Shown piece by piece: positions 11,542-24,390 of a stretch of DNA of 64,000 nt. Location of the stretch: contig OX439037.1 in the NCBI GenBank assembly GCA_949317995.1, forward strand, positions 53,974,080 to 54,038,079, read 5' to 3'. The notes beneath the pieces are model-generated. The model was not told the DNA's origin. It searched no databases and saw only the letters and a program-made list of their open reading frames with translations. How positions within the stretch are numbered: the stretch's first letter is position 1; every line of letters starts with the position of its first letter. Source of the stretch: Acholoe squamosa (lineage: Eukaryota > Annelida > Polychaeta > Phyllodocida > Polynoidae). Made by a program: the position numbers and the translations under genes.

Positions 11542-14500
11542 GTTGTAAACAAATACTCAGCAAGAGTACCAGAGCTATATATACAACGACTATCATAATG
11601 ACTGTAAAATAGACGCTCAATTAACATTTACATGAGTAATGCATATGTGGAATCCCGTGCCACACTGCAACGAGCATGATCTACCCTACAAGGCACACAA
11701 TATGTATATTCCTTGAAACATTGCTCATAATAGTTTAGATGTCATATACAGACATAGATAAGCACATATTAACTATTAAAAATCATAAAAATGCTTACCT
11801 AGAGCATCACTGATTGAAGACCCAAAATATATTCAAAAGGGTGTAGTCATTAAGACATGCTTGGTAAGTTTGTGCGAAAGTATGTACAAAAACATACAAA
11901 ATATGTATTGTTCCGAAATGTTGTCATACACAGTCAACATAAATATCCATGACAGCAAAATATACTACATTGTCTGTGAGCGTTTTTGTAACATTGCTTG
12001 AATTTGCTATTGTATATTCATGATTCCTTATTGGTTATTAATAAATACTGAATATATTATTTCAAACACATCTGTGAAAGTGACTCTGAGGCTGAAAGAT
12101 ACACCGTTGAAATATCACTTATAAACCATTCGCTCATCACTCACTCACACAATCATTATTCCGAACCACCCCCCCCCCAATTACCTATGAATCTGACTCA
12201 ACACCAATACCCCACTCACTTATTGGAATTTGGGATAGATGCAGACAAGTGGGACTAATGCTTGTTATAAGAATAACAGAGCTGTTAGTAAAACTGATAA
12301 AAGCAACTAATCGGGAAAGAGAATAACGAGGACAGGTTTGGGAAAACATGAAAGAAGGCTAAGAATGCAAATCATACACCGACTGAACTACTTACATCAC
12401 CAATAGTCAGATAAATGGACTGTTTTTTGCAAACCACCTTAAAGACCACACCGACAGAATGACTGAATTCAGGAGTAGACCACGATATGGGTGATACCAC
12501 ATCGTGCACAGATCACTGCTCGACTCTTAGTGACACCTTTCACAGCGTCGTACGCTATTGTAAAATATTTCAACCCACTCATTAAATACATGACCTAATG
12601 AGTCTGTGGAGGAATACATGGACACCTACTTCAGACTGCTACGTGCTTACTGCTTAAGCTACACAGTTTGTTGTGGACGAGCAAATTGTAAGGGCGAACA
12701 AGTTAATCACTATTTAGAATACACAAAATAGCAATGGGTAAGTAACGTGCAGGGATGACAACATTGTCACAGACATAAGACACACCTGCCTCTAAGCACA
12801 TCTTCTAAAGGGAAATAAGGATGACTTCCATGTTGAGAGAGAAACCTTTATGTACTAGACGTAGAAACCATGTTACTAAAACAACACTGGGATACTTTAG
12901 GATTGACCAAACCAACTCAATCACTTAGGCACTGACATTACAAGTAAGTCTTATGCTTACTGACACTGAACCTATATTATACACTAACTATAAATCAGGC
13001 ATTTTTGAATCACATGTTGAGAAAACAGATATTGAGTCAGTAGTTAACTGGTCAGATACTCAAATTTCTCCTCGCCACTCCACCATTATACACAGACGCG
13101 TGCAGCGGAGATGACAAGAGACCAGCAATCAAACCACCATATAGTTTACTCCTATATTGACCTGATTCATATTAGATACATGCATGAGAACAAATAACCA
13201 ACACGGCAAGAAATCAATCAAAATTGACTGGAGACCCTTCTCCTCACCGCCTAGGTTATCCGCATACATGTATAGCCTGGCATTCCAAGGTTCATTTGTG
13301 ATATACGTGAGAAATCATTCAAAACACCACCTGATTTAAAGATCTGATTTAGAACGGAATAATGAATCCACCTCCAGCTACACTGGCCATTAAGCCGGTT
13401 GTATATACTGCAGACTACCTAAACTAGTGACCTGACACAACTAACCCGACAGTATTGACAACATTTTCACTGACTTCTATTGACCTATTGAGAGTCAATC
13501 CGACGTGTATGTTATACCTACAGAACCAATTAGAAAGGACACGACGACAGATTGTAGTCGTAGATACTTTGACCAGTTTACAAATCTTTTAGCTTCACTA
13601 AAGGAGACTAGGAGGAAAACCAGAAATAATTCACCAATAACAAGCAACACTTTAGTCTCTCAGGGTAATTAAGAACGCTTAAGGTAATATTGAAGTTGGA
13701 CAATCAGTATATTGAACTCCAAGGGATGATTTGCCCAAAGTTATAGAATTAGATATTAATAGAACAACTACATCTACATAGGAGGCCTGACATGAACAGG
13801 CTCACCCTTTGGTAAGATCGTATGACCAGAGAGCGTTTCAAAGAAAAAAAACAACAAAAAAACAAAAGAAAACATTCAAAACAAAATATATATCGTAAAA
13901 TCTCTTAAGAATTGAATAAAAGAATGAGAATCAGAATAAAGGACATGAAAACAAAAGTAAAAAGGAAATGAGACAAAGGATTGAATGGGACAGAGACATA
14001 AACCTGCATATGATTTGAGTAGCGATGGCCACAGTTACCATAAGTCTACTTCACCCTTTATATAGTAGGGACCCCAAACGTAGCGTCCAAAATGGCCACC
14101 GCATTCCAACTGGCGCATTCCAGACCCCACCCAAAACCGCCCAATGCTACACACCCACTCTCATCCACTCACACCCACTCATACTCAATCACACCACCGG
14201 CATCGTTTCAGCCAAAGACTCAATGACCTAGATGTGAGGGTCATTGCGCGCTGTGATTTGGTTTTCTGTAGTGTGATGTGATGTTATTTCAGAACCTTGT
14301 GATGTTACAGATATTGAACAAGTAACCAATGGATAACTCATGACGAGTGTGGGTTAGTGAAGGATAATGACACGAGGCCGTAGGCCTTCCAAAATTGATG
14401 TTACAGCCTATAGGGTGTGCAATATTGACAGATATGTGGATGGGAATAGATACCAAAAAGCACTGTGTAACCCACAAATCGTGGTATAATGGCAAATATA

Positions 14501-15294
14501 TTGTTCATCGGATGGAGCAATGCACTCAACCACGTAACCCGTATTGACCAATCGGTTGACCAGTCTTAGTCCATCCACGTAAGGGCACTCCCTTATACAG
14601 TCCAATTAATCCTCCATTGGTAGAACAAGCCATAGTATAGCTTAAAAGTCCATATTGTGTCACAAATCTCCTAATCAAGCAACGACCAACAAACACCAGG
14701 AAAGTAGCCCTGATGTTAAGGCTCGATGTTCACCATCCTACGGATGTATAACAACCATCTTGGCCCCCGTTATAGGCCTAAGACACGAAGCAGTAACTAG
14801 TGCTGGCTGTGTCTCCGCCGACCACCCACCGACTGATGGGAAAAGTACGTGATTAACCAAAACAGGGACACCCACGTGATCAGGTCATGCACAAACAAGT
14901 GTCTCGGGAATCTAAATGGGACGCTATAGTAGACAAGCTCAGAGTCTCAGAATTTGATCGGTGAACGTGAATACTTTTCTGATTGTGGCGAGTCAACGTC
15001 CTAATTACCTCAAATGCTTGTCATATAGAGATTTGTGAGTAATGGGGATTTATATACGCCAATATTTAACCAACACGGTGTCATTTGTATGACATTATTG
15101 ATGACAGTTACAATGTTTCCTTTGTTGAAACTAACATAATGGGCCACCCATCATATAGGGTTATTTAATAAACCCGAGTTGTAATGCCCATTGGTTATGT
15201 TTATTCCAAGTAGACTATCTAGAGGCATCATATAGTCTCATAAAACAAACCTATGCAGGGGACCAACGACCATTACAACTAAACGAAAGCATCA

Positions 15295-15346
15295 ATTGGT
15301 AATTGAATGACACCGTGCTCATTGGTAATTGAATGACACCGTGCCT
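15295..15346. repeat. Tandem duplication, 26-bp period
   Basis: ATTGGTAATTGAATGACACC followed by gtgctc or gtgcct occurs twice, head to tail, at 15295 and 15321. Confidence 0.8.
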
Positions 15347-16144
15347 ACGGCGATCATTTAACAACCCACATAATGGGACTTGTCACGCCATTAGCCACCC
15401 TTGTGTTTGAGAACACTGTGTCAATATATCCCACGACATGTCAAATGTATGATTAATGACACTTGGTTAGAAGACTCATTCCAAGTCACTCGTTTTGTTT
15501 TATATTTTAAAGTGATTATATTCCAAAAAATTTGCACTCCGTGTTTACAAAGTCAGGAGACTTTGAACTGAGAAGGGGAATTGTGTCAGCATAATACATA
15601 CATTAAATTCATTATAAATCCCACTCTATAGTAAATCCTATACAATTATGACCTCTACCTATCAACCACCCATATTTCGCCTTTCTGTACAATTAGACCC
15701 CACTAAAACAATTATGTGTAAACCATATTACTAATAGTCCAGAATGTATAAAGAACACGCAAGGGATAACCATCAGGCAGAAGATCCACCACACAGGATA
15801 ACCACAGGGGGATCCCATGACGAGGCCCATAGACCAGTACATTCCAGTATGAACCAGATCTAGCAAGCCCATGGGACAGGACACCCATATCCCATGTAGT
15901 AGAATCAGTTGCAGCCCCGACGGTCACTCAGCTCGGACGCAGGTTGTGTAGCGCCACCTTCCGGTATACAATAGCATAGCTATGTGCTGCCCCCCATAAG
16001 TTAATTAATACATACAGGCATGCCAAGCCTAGAACCATAGACTTCCTATGGTAATATCAGAGTGCACGATGGAGATCATCATCACGACATGGAAGGACTT
16101 ATTTATCATATTGTAAGTTGAGTATGGAGTCTCTCACAATGGAA

Positions 16145-16380
16145 ATGTGTATCGCCTCATTAGCCAAGCGAGAAGTATTGTTCACTATGAAACATCATTG
16201 TTTAGCCTGTGCAATAAAGATATATAAATTGTATCTACGGGTTCTTGAGTTATCTCTTCATCAATGTCATCGAGAATCATCATATTAAAAGGATGTCTCA
16301 ACCCAACAATGTGTATCGGCTCATTAGCCAAGCGAGAAGTATTGTTCACCATGAACCATCAATAAAGATATATAAACTGT
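16145..16380 (+). repeat. Direct repeat pair with AATAAAG
   Basis: About 70 bp beginning 'tgtgtatcg.ctcattagcc' and ending near 'caataaagatatataaa' occur at about 16147-16230 and again at about 16309-16373. The second copy lacks about 18 internal bases. Each contains an AATAAA-type hexamer. Confidence 0.7.
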
Positions 16381-16496
16381 AGACTCCTATCTATCTTTTT
16401 TTTTTTTTTAAACTGTTTTATTTTTTATACTGGTTTATAATTCATTAACTCGGTGACGCCGGTCTACCGTCAACGGACCAGTAGTAGTGGGGCAGA

Positions 16497-17660
16497 TTAA
16501 GTGAGAATATTGGACAAATCGTTCAAATTGTGATACAAGCACCAAATTTGGACTGGACACTCTCTATACTTAGTGTTTTCAGGAAAAAACGTTAGCCACT
16601 CAAAAAGTGACCCATGATGACCTTGAGCAGGGGTCAAAGGTCAAAGATCACCAAGAACCTGATTTTTACCCTTTTTTCCTCATTATTCTGGTTCTATGAA
16701 GGGCAGCAACTTCAAACTTGGTCCACTCATGCCCCTCCATTGGCCCCATGACCTGTCTGAATATGAATGACCTTGGCCCAAGGTCAAGGTCATTTCAAGG
16801 TCAAATATCATGAAAAATCACTGAGTCGGAGCACATTTCACCCTTTCGTAAACATGATAATACCTAGTCTTTGAGAGATGTTTATGACATATTCATATGC
16901 TCTGATACATCTTCTTTCCATGCATACCAAATACATTCTTGTGAACTCTAGACATCTGCTTCAATGGAAGGTTGGAAAGAACACTTTCTGACTACTTTTT
17001 CAAGATTCCTCGAAGTAATCATCCTTAATCCAGCATAATTGGAATCATAGTGAAAACATTATCCAGATCATGATGGAAACACCAAATTTAAACTGAATAC
17101 TCTTTATATGATGAGTTTTTTAAAAAAAAAAGGTTAGCCACTCACAAAGTGACCCCTGATGACCTTGAGCAGAGGTCAAAGGTCACCAAAAACCAGACTT
17201 TTACAGTTTTCGCCTCATTATTCTGGTTCTATGAAGTCCAGCAACATCAAATTTGGTCCAGACATGCTCCTTCATTGGCTCGATGACCTGTCTGAGTATG
17301 AATGGCCATAGTCCAAGGTCAAGATCATTTCAAGGTCAAATACCATGGAAATACAATGGATGAGAGCACGTTTTACTCTCTCACAACCATGATAATAGCT
17401 ATTCTCAATCAAAGAAAATTGGCTGACTTCTTTTTCTAGGTTCTTTGTAAGTTAATTATTGATAGTCCAGCACAATTGGAATCATGGTGAAAAAGGATGA
17501 TGGGCTGGAAGCACCAACTTTAATCTGAAAGCACTCTATAAGTTTGTTTCAAGAAAAACTGTAAGCCAACCGAAAATTGACACCCAGCGATGTGAGCTAG
17601 GGTCAAAGGTCACTGGAAAATTTATTTCAAAGTTTTTCCCCTCAATATCATAGTTCTAGA
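16497..17660 (+). repeat. Left inverted-repeat arm: three diverged copies of a unit of about 370 bp
   Basis: Three related blocks start near 16497, 17025 and 17445; the last is truncated. Shared landmarks are 'ccaaatttgga/aactga', 'gttagccactca', 'tgatgaccttgagcag', 'cattattctggttctatgaa' and 'caaggtcatttcaaggtcaa'. The same unit appears inverted at 23092-23475, on the other side of the minus-strand pseudogene. The blocks are dense in AGGTCA half sites. Confidence 0.85.
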
Positions 17661-17912
17661 AATGACAGCATCTTTAAAACTTGTCCAGACATATATGTCC
17701 ATGTATATGCATTATGATATATTTTTAGAAGAACTTCCTAATAGAGAATAAACATAAGCTCATTCAACACATGAAAACAAATAAACTTTATTCATCATTT
17801 CATTATTCATTGAGCTATTAATAGATGTTGATGGATAAAATGTTGCGTTAATTTTTCAAGTCTGCCAGCTCATGTATTGGGATCCAGCATATGTAGGCAC
17901 CTTGACCAAATG

Positions 17913-20900
17913 TTACCCGAGGTCTTGCAAATATGACAGTGTGGATAAAGCTTTTATCACCACGTCAGTGTCATTTGCATGTATCACAACTGCCTTGCTC
18001 CCATGCTCTACCATGTGTTTTGCATGAACAAAGATCCTGCTGTCAGCTTCTTCTTGTGTGCATGGGGATATGCTGTTTAGCCCGATATCAGTGTTGCTTA
18101 AAACATCTTCTCCTTTTGTAACTACAAAGAGCTTTGATGACTGTGATGATGCCACTTTGTCTGCCAGTAACTCAAAGAGCTCAGTTTTGTTACTATCATC
18201 TCTCAAGAAACTATGCCAATTTTTGGGAGTTTTGGTTGTGTTGGTCACCCTCCTTCTGATCCCCAAACCTCCTTTAGATCTTGTATCAGCCTTCAGACTG
18301 TTTGGTATGTACACATCAAAAACAATATCTGTTCTCTGGAACTGCTCAGAATATTTCTCAATTAGCGGGAGCACGTCTTGTGTTGCATATTCCAGAAATG
18401 TTCCTGAGGACTGTGCAGTGTAGAACCATCAATTATTAGTGTTTCTGCTGTAGGCTGCATTTGTTCTGTGTCTACCTTCCTCTCAAGGGGTGCAATCAGC
18501 TGAGACTTGACAGTAGTATATAGCTTTCCATTGTCACTTAAAGATGCTCGTGTTGATCAGTTCTCATGGCAGAAGAATTCTTCTAAGTCACATTCTCTAC
18601 TCTGACATGAAATGAAGAGCTGAGAGAAAAGCTGACAGTCTTCCTCCAATGCCCTCTGATGTGTGTCGTTTGTGCTAGCTTCTTTCTTGAAGAAATCAAA
18701 TTTGTTTTTCTTGATGGGCTGATAGAATGAACCTCTGTCAATTCCATTGAGGCCTTCAAGAAATTGACGGAACTGGCTCAAACCCTCCTGATAGTACACA
18801 TTCACCATCTTGGTCAGCTCAGCATCAACAATGCCCTTGGTATCTAGTGTCAATAATTCAGCAGATTCCTCCTCAAAAGGGTTTCCCATGTCTTGCATGA
18901 CTGTAGTCAACTTGGTAACTCTATCAAGGAATTTCTTCTGTTCCAGCTTGGTGCCAGCATGATGGCTTCCTCATGGTTGCTTGCCTTTACCTGACATTTC
19001 CTCATAATCACTGATGAGCTTGCTAACTTCTGGTCCAGCCACCATCCATCTGCACAAGGCACCCTCATCTTCAGTGAGGCCAATGGCTCCTCTATCTCCT
19101 TTAACAATAGCATTGGCTTGTTCATGTGCCTGATCGATTGCTATTGAAGAAAATTCCTTGTCACACTTGTGTACAACAAAATTACCTTTGTGGAATTCTT
19201 AAGCTATGATTGGATGTTGCTGATCTAGCTGTAACATATCTTTTAGATGAATTGGGAGCCACCTGGCATAGTTTGTGTTGTTGTTTGCAAACAAGTATGG
19301 CAGTAGCTATGCCAGAGCATCACAGTACAGCTTGAAGTTTGCCTCTCTAAAAGATCTCACGAGGAGCAAAACAGTTAGTTCCATTGTTAGGACAATGTGC
19401 CAATACAGGAACTGGGGTCTTTCTGCTTTGCGCATTTTACACCATTCCACAAAGCTGAGATGTTCATCTTCTTCCGCACAGTGATTAGCATGTGCATTGT
19501 TTATTAGATTGTGCAGTGCACATGCTGTGAGCTGATGGGCTTCTCAGGTCTTTGTCACCATTGTTCCATACAAAAGAGACTCTGCAGTCCCAGGTGATGC
19601 AATGTCTGTCTCAGCTAAGGCTGCTAGCCACCCACTACCTTGCAGCAATGTTCCAAGTGACTTTAGGGCTACCATTTCAATATGTAGCCCTCCAAACATT
19701 AGGAATATTTTGTCTTCCCCATGTGTGTCTGGCCAGTTCAACTGTACCTGCTTGCCAACTGCAAATATAGGTTGATCTGCTGCGATAACAGGCACTTGTC
19801 CAGGGTTGAGGAAAGTTATTGTCTCTCGTACATTACCCATAACATGCTTCACAGTTGCAACAGAGTTCGCTTTCTTCTAGCATGGGAAGCAATGAGGTGA
19901 TGGTAACTTCAAAGTCGAGACCACGCTTCTTTGATGAATGATGAGCAGACTATGTTACTGTAACATTGTTGTCGACTTTGTCTGTCAAATGCAGTTTCTG
20001 AAGCCATCCATATTCAGGAGATGAGAGTGGTGTCATGATGCTGGATTGAGAGAAAGTCAGGTCTGGCTGTACAGTCTGTGGAGGAAGAGGTTTTTCTGTC
20101 GGAAAGATGCAGGTGGAATGTTTGTGAAAGATTCTGGCAACTCAGAAATTGACTTTACTTTTCCTGAGTGTACTGTGATAGGTTCACGGCTGTCTCATTT
20201 GTTGGATGATGTTGGATGCTGGAATAATGATATGCTTGTGCCATGAAATGAAGTCATGCTTGATGATGAAGATGGGTTGTGGTTGATATTGTCCATTGCT
20301 GCTGTATTGAATAAACCTTTTCTGAGGATTGGGGGACACACAACTCCATCTTGAACGTATTGGCTAACTACAGCATCCCCAAGTACTGCAGATATTTGAA
20401 GCACACGGTCATACAATATGCTCAGTCCAAGCATTTCAATCAACTGACGCTTTCTTGTCTTCGCATACAAAGCCATACCAACATAGATGGGAAATGGAGT
20501 CTCCCTGTCCCTGGAGTGCTTTTGTGAACCTCCAGTGTATCTTGAAAAACAGTTGTATTGCAATAACTGTGCCATTGCAAGATCAGTTTTTGACACATTC
20601 CTAGCAAGCTGCTCCATGTTCAACCATGCCTACAAACTGAAGAAGCTTGGAGGGAATGCATTCCTGATATTCTTTAGCAAAAGTGCCTTGAAACTGACAC
20701 TAGGAGTTAAGAATGTCATTTCACAGAATTTGAGCTGCTTTAGCCAGTATAAGAGCCTCTGAATAGTGACATGCGTCAGAAAGTACAGAAGCCACATCTG
20801 GACGGTAGGCAAGTAATATATCCCTCCCTTTCTGAATTGCCTCCAGCTCTTTGATTTCATCCATTAACCTTTTCTTTAATCTTGTGGTGTTTGTACTCAC

Positions 20901-21650
20901 TGATTTTACACCTAATTGTTCGAGCCTTTGCTTGCACAGCTTGTTGAGATCTGCAAGCTTGAATACAACAGGAGATGCACTTAGACTTTTTGTCTCTGTA
21001 ACATAAGTGACTAACTCTGAAAATGCTTGTGCATAGGCTTCAATTGATGAATTCTGATTAATCTGCTCTTGCTTCTTTATTTTGAGATGGCGCCTCTCTT
21101 TGTTGTACAATCCAACTAGGCAAGTAGCATGATATTTTCCATCTTGTGAAACTATATCTCCACCACTGAGCTTTGCCAGAAGCTTTTCATCTCCAAGATT
21201 TTTAGCACATTCATTTAGTCTTTCATCAAGTGGCATAGTCATTGCCTGACAAAGCTCAGATATTGGTTCTTCTTTGTCACATAAAAAGCAAGCAGTACTA
21301 TTTTTATGGCTATCAGTCCTTAGAAATTTCTTTTGCCCTTGCTCATCATCTTCAATCATAACCAGTCTTCGTTTCTTGGCTCTTTTCAATTTTGTATTGT
21401 TGAATAACAATCTGCAGCTTTGGTGGTATTTGGCGTTTTTTATTCCTTAGAGTCTTCTCAATACCTTCACCTTCATGGTCCTTAGTAAATGCCACTGGGG
21501 GATATTTTCCACTAGCATGTTGTACCCATCATGCTGTGGAGAGTAAGATTTTGGTGGGGACTTCAAGGCCTCTTTTAGATCTTGCTGACAAAGGCAACAT
21601 TTAGACCAATCAGTTGCTCTAGATTCAGATAATCCTCCTGCAGTTGCCAT
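17913..21650 (-). pseudogene. Decayed member of a multicopy invertebrate family (Cys-rich N-terminus, EAD nuclease-like C-terminus)
   Basis: Read from right to left. 21650-21447 has an N-terminal KCCLCQ zinc-binding-type motif. 21410-20721 continues after a frame change with a CFLCD motif and a KYHATCLVGLYN block. 20623-20195 has the conserved block around TPFPIYVGM, YDRVL, AAMDNINHNP and SFHGTSISLFQHP. Smaller pieces lie at 19852-19544, 19125-18907 and 18910-18557. 18374-17913 ends with VFDVY, a GxRRRV block, and TQEEADSRIFVHAKH followed by DTDVVI. I recall this arrangement from large uncharacterised gene families in molluscs and cnidarians; the acidic EAD/DTD motifs look like a PIN/FEN-type nuclease core. 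At least six frame breaks make it a pseudogene. Inverted repeats on both sides suggest it travelled as a transposon passenger or transposase. Confidence 0.75.
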
Positions 21651-22289
21651 CCTGCATTGGATTTGTGCATATTTGTGCCGTTCCTTGATTCAGAGATGAG
21701 GCCTTGTAGATGTAAATCCTAGTTCCTGTAAAAACAAGGTTATTGCTGTCAAAGTATGTTTAGGTATTTGCATATATAATTTTGAGGTGATTTCAGAATT
21801 GAAGAACACAGCATTCTACTTACCTGTCTACAGACTAAACAGTTGAAATGGTCATTTTGAACACTGAAGTTAGAGTAACACAACTAATTAAACATAATTA
21901 ACACCCTTAAATACCATTCATGTACCTCAAGAGTTGACTGATCTGGAAAAAGAATACAAAGAAATGACATTATGAACAAAGAACAGGAATTATCCATTAA
22001 AGATTGCTTCATAGTGTGATCACCATATGACAATGTGATCTATCAGAATTTTTTAAATCTTTCCCCATAGCACTTGAATGTGGTGCCTTCAGTCATGAAT
22101 GACTTTTGTAAAACAAGAACAATGTTTGGGCAAGACAATAAAACAAAGATGAGCACAGCAGTCATTTCACAGCTGCCACGTTAGTATCAAGAGTGTTTCT
22201 CTATTACTACACAAAGTATGAGCAGGAATGAGTATAGAGTGACTATGTGACTAACAGAGAGTATGGGGGCATAAAGGAGTGCATCTTGT

Positions 22290-22990
22290 GTATATGACTT
22301 ACAGAGTACCTGGGGATAGGCAGGACCAATACAATGTGTGTCCATGAAGTACAGAATACCTGGGAATATGCATAACTAATACAATGTGTGTCCATGCGGT
22401 ACAGAGTACCTGGTCATATACAGGACCAATACAATGTTTCCACATATCATGGAGAGTACCTGGGCATATACAGAATATGTATGGTATGTGCATGTAACTT
22501 ACAGGGTACCTGGGGACTTACAGGCCCAATACAATGTGTGTCAATGAGGTACAGAGTATCTAGGGACATACAGAACCAATACAATGTGTCTCCATGACTC
22601 ACAGGGTACCTGGGGACATACAGGCCCGATACAATGTGTGTACATGACTTGCAGGGTACCTAGGGACATGTTTATACAGGACCAATACAATTTGTCTTGT
22701 GTCCACACCTTACATGACTTATAGAGTACCTAGGGACATACAGGACCAATGCAATGTGTGTCCATGACTTGCAGAGTACCTAGGGACATACAGGACCAAT
22801 ACAATGTGGTTACATGACTTACAGAGTACATAGGAACATGCAGGACCAATACAATGTGTGTACGTGACTTACAGAGTACCTAGGGACAAGGACAATGTGT
22901 ATGCATGATTTTTAGGGTACCTGGGGACCTACAGGACCAGTACAATATGTGTCCATGACTTGCAATTTACCTTGTGGGGGGATACCTTGG
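22290..22990. repeat. Minisatellite, about 50-bp unit
   Basis: About a dozen imperfect copies of a unit containing 'acagagtacctagggacata', 'caggaccaatacaatgtgtg' and 'tccatgactt'. It lies between the pseudogene and the right inverted-repeat arm. Confidence 0.9.
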
Positions 22991-23091
22991 GATATACAGG
23001 ATGGGTTCAATATTTCCACATGCTATGCAAAGTACTCAGAGATATGTCATAAACGTCTCAAAGACTAAATATAATCATGCTCAAAAAAGAG

Positions 23092-23475
23092 TGAAATGTG
23101 CTCTAATTCAGTGATTTTTCATGATATTTGACCTTGAAATGACCATGACCTTGGGCTAAGGTCATTCATACTCAGACAGGTCACTGAGCCAATGAAGGAG
23201 CATGTCTGGACCAAATTAGATGTTGCTGGACTTCGTAGAACCAGAATAATAAGGTGAAAACTGTAAAAGTCTGGTTTTTGGTGACCTTTGACCCCTGCTC
23301 AAGGTCATCAGGGGTCACTTTATGAGTGGCTAACCTTTTTCTTGAAAACTTATCATATTAAGAGTATTCAGTTCAAATTTGGTGTTTCCATCATGATCTG
23401 GATAATGTTTACATACCATTTAGCATTTTCACTATGATTCCAATTATGCTGGATTAAGGATGATTACTTAGCAGA
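23092..23475 (-). repeat. Right inverted-repeat arm
   Basis: The reverse complement of the unit seen at 16497-17660, closest to the block at 17025-17395 (for example 'tggtgtttccatcatgatct' opposite 'agatcatgatggaaacacca'). Together the arms bracket the pseudogene and the minisatellite. Confidence 0.88.
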
Positions 23476-23658
23476 AATCTCGAAAAAGTAGTCAGTAAGA
23501 AAAATGTGAAATAGAATATATTTTGTGCTAGGTGTTTCATTACAAAAGCTCTTCATTGGGAGGGATATGGAATGAGTTTTCCTTCATTCTACATGCATGC
23601 ACTAATGCCTCTCTTTTTTACGATTTCAAGATTTTGGGAAGAATATTTATTCACAGAT

Positions 23659-23703
23659 GCTGATAATAGGGCCCTTTGGTCTATTTTGGAACCTATTATC
23701 AGC
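23659..23703. repeat. Short hairpin
   Basis: GCTGATAATAGG is matched by CCTATTATCAGC about 20 bp later. The motif TGCTGATAATAGGGCCCT recurs at about 24874-24891. Confidence 0.7.
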
Positions 23704-23766
23704 ACCCCTTTCAAATAAATGGAATTAAGACATAGAATTCAAAACAGACCTAAATATGTTAAAAGA

Positions 23767-23920
23767 GGCCATAAATATATAAGCAAATGTCCACGACCAG
23801 TGAATAATTTTACAGCGTATTCACCAAGGTGGGGCTGCCCGTATTCAACGAATACCCCACCTTGGTGAATAGGCTGTAAAATTAATCACTGGAGTGGACA
23901 TTTGCATTTATTATATGGCC
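23767..23920. mobile_element. Palindromic MITE (foldback) of about 154 bp
   Basis: Both ends are GGCC. The arms pair almost throughout: 'GCAAATGTCCAC', 'CCAGTGAATAATTTTACAGC' and 'TTCACCAAGGTGGGG' each have a reverse-complement partner in the right half. No clear target duplication is visible at these ends. Confidence 0.8.
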
Positions 23921-24182
23921 CACAGGTTTAAATTGCTTTTAAATAAAGGATTTCAACAATATTTACTGGTTTTGAAGGCATAGACTCGTCCCGGTTTGTT
24001 TTGATCCGCCATGACACCTTGCTCGACAAAGTAGGTCATGTGATACGGAGCTAGCCACTGCTTTTAGTTTCGATATAAATGTTCCTTGCGCAGGACAATA
24101 TCTCCTTTTTTAACATGGCGCTAACACATAGATATACCTTAAACAATTCATAACATTATTTAATGGGTGTGGACCACCAAAT

Positions 24183-24390
24183 TCGACATGGTGACATGGC
24201 TATTTCTTAAAATCGACATGTGACATGGGCCTTAGTGACATGAGGCAAAATATTAGTGACATGACATATAGGTGCTTTCTTAAAATCGACATGGGACATG
24301 ATAGGTTCTTAGAGGTGACATGGGACATGGGGATCCAAGTGACATGTGACATGACCATTTCTTAAAATCGACATGTGACATGGGGGACCC
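24183..24390. repeat. GACATG-rich irregular repeat
   Basis: The words GACATG and GTGACATG recur about 15 times. The longer phrase 'cttaaaatcgacatg' occurs three times, near 24207, 24274 and 24361. Confidence 0.75.

Larger units (their letters stand above)
1..11600 (+). mobile_element. Degenerate env-bearing Ty3/gypsy-like LTR retroelement (5' end outside window)
   Basis: The order gag, protease, reverse transcriptase, RNase H, integrase, env-like gene is read on one strand, which is the Ty3/gypsy order with an added env. Every gag/pol/env reading frame has in-frame stops or frame changes, so this copy is dead as a retroelement. The 5' LTR and primer-binding site lie left of the window. No 3' LTR can be proven without a second copy, so the right boundary is approximate. 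I set it just past the AATAAA signal at 11536, but the element may extend further into the AT-rich DNA to its right. Confidence 0.85.
11542..16450. other. AT-rich non-coding stretch, no gene seen
   Basis: No convincing ORF, tRNA or conserved domain. It may contain the 3' LTR of the retroelement, but that cannot be shown without the 5' copy. Only short direct repeats (15295-15346 and 16145-16380) and an A-rich run near 13840-13890 stand out. Confidence 0.5.

Noticed and set aside
16145..16380. 3' LTR of the retroelement
   Set aside because: The two direct copies are about 70 bp and adjacent; they do not form a pair spanning the element. The 5' LTR is outside the window, so the LTR cannot be proven.
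22290..22990. CRISPR-like array
   Set aside because: Direct head-to-tail minisatellite without unique spacers, in a eukaryotic genome.
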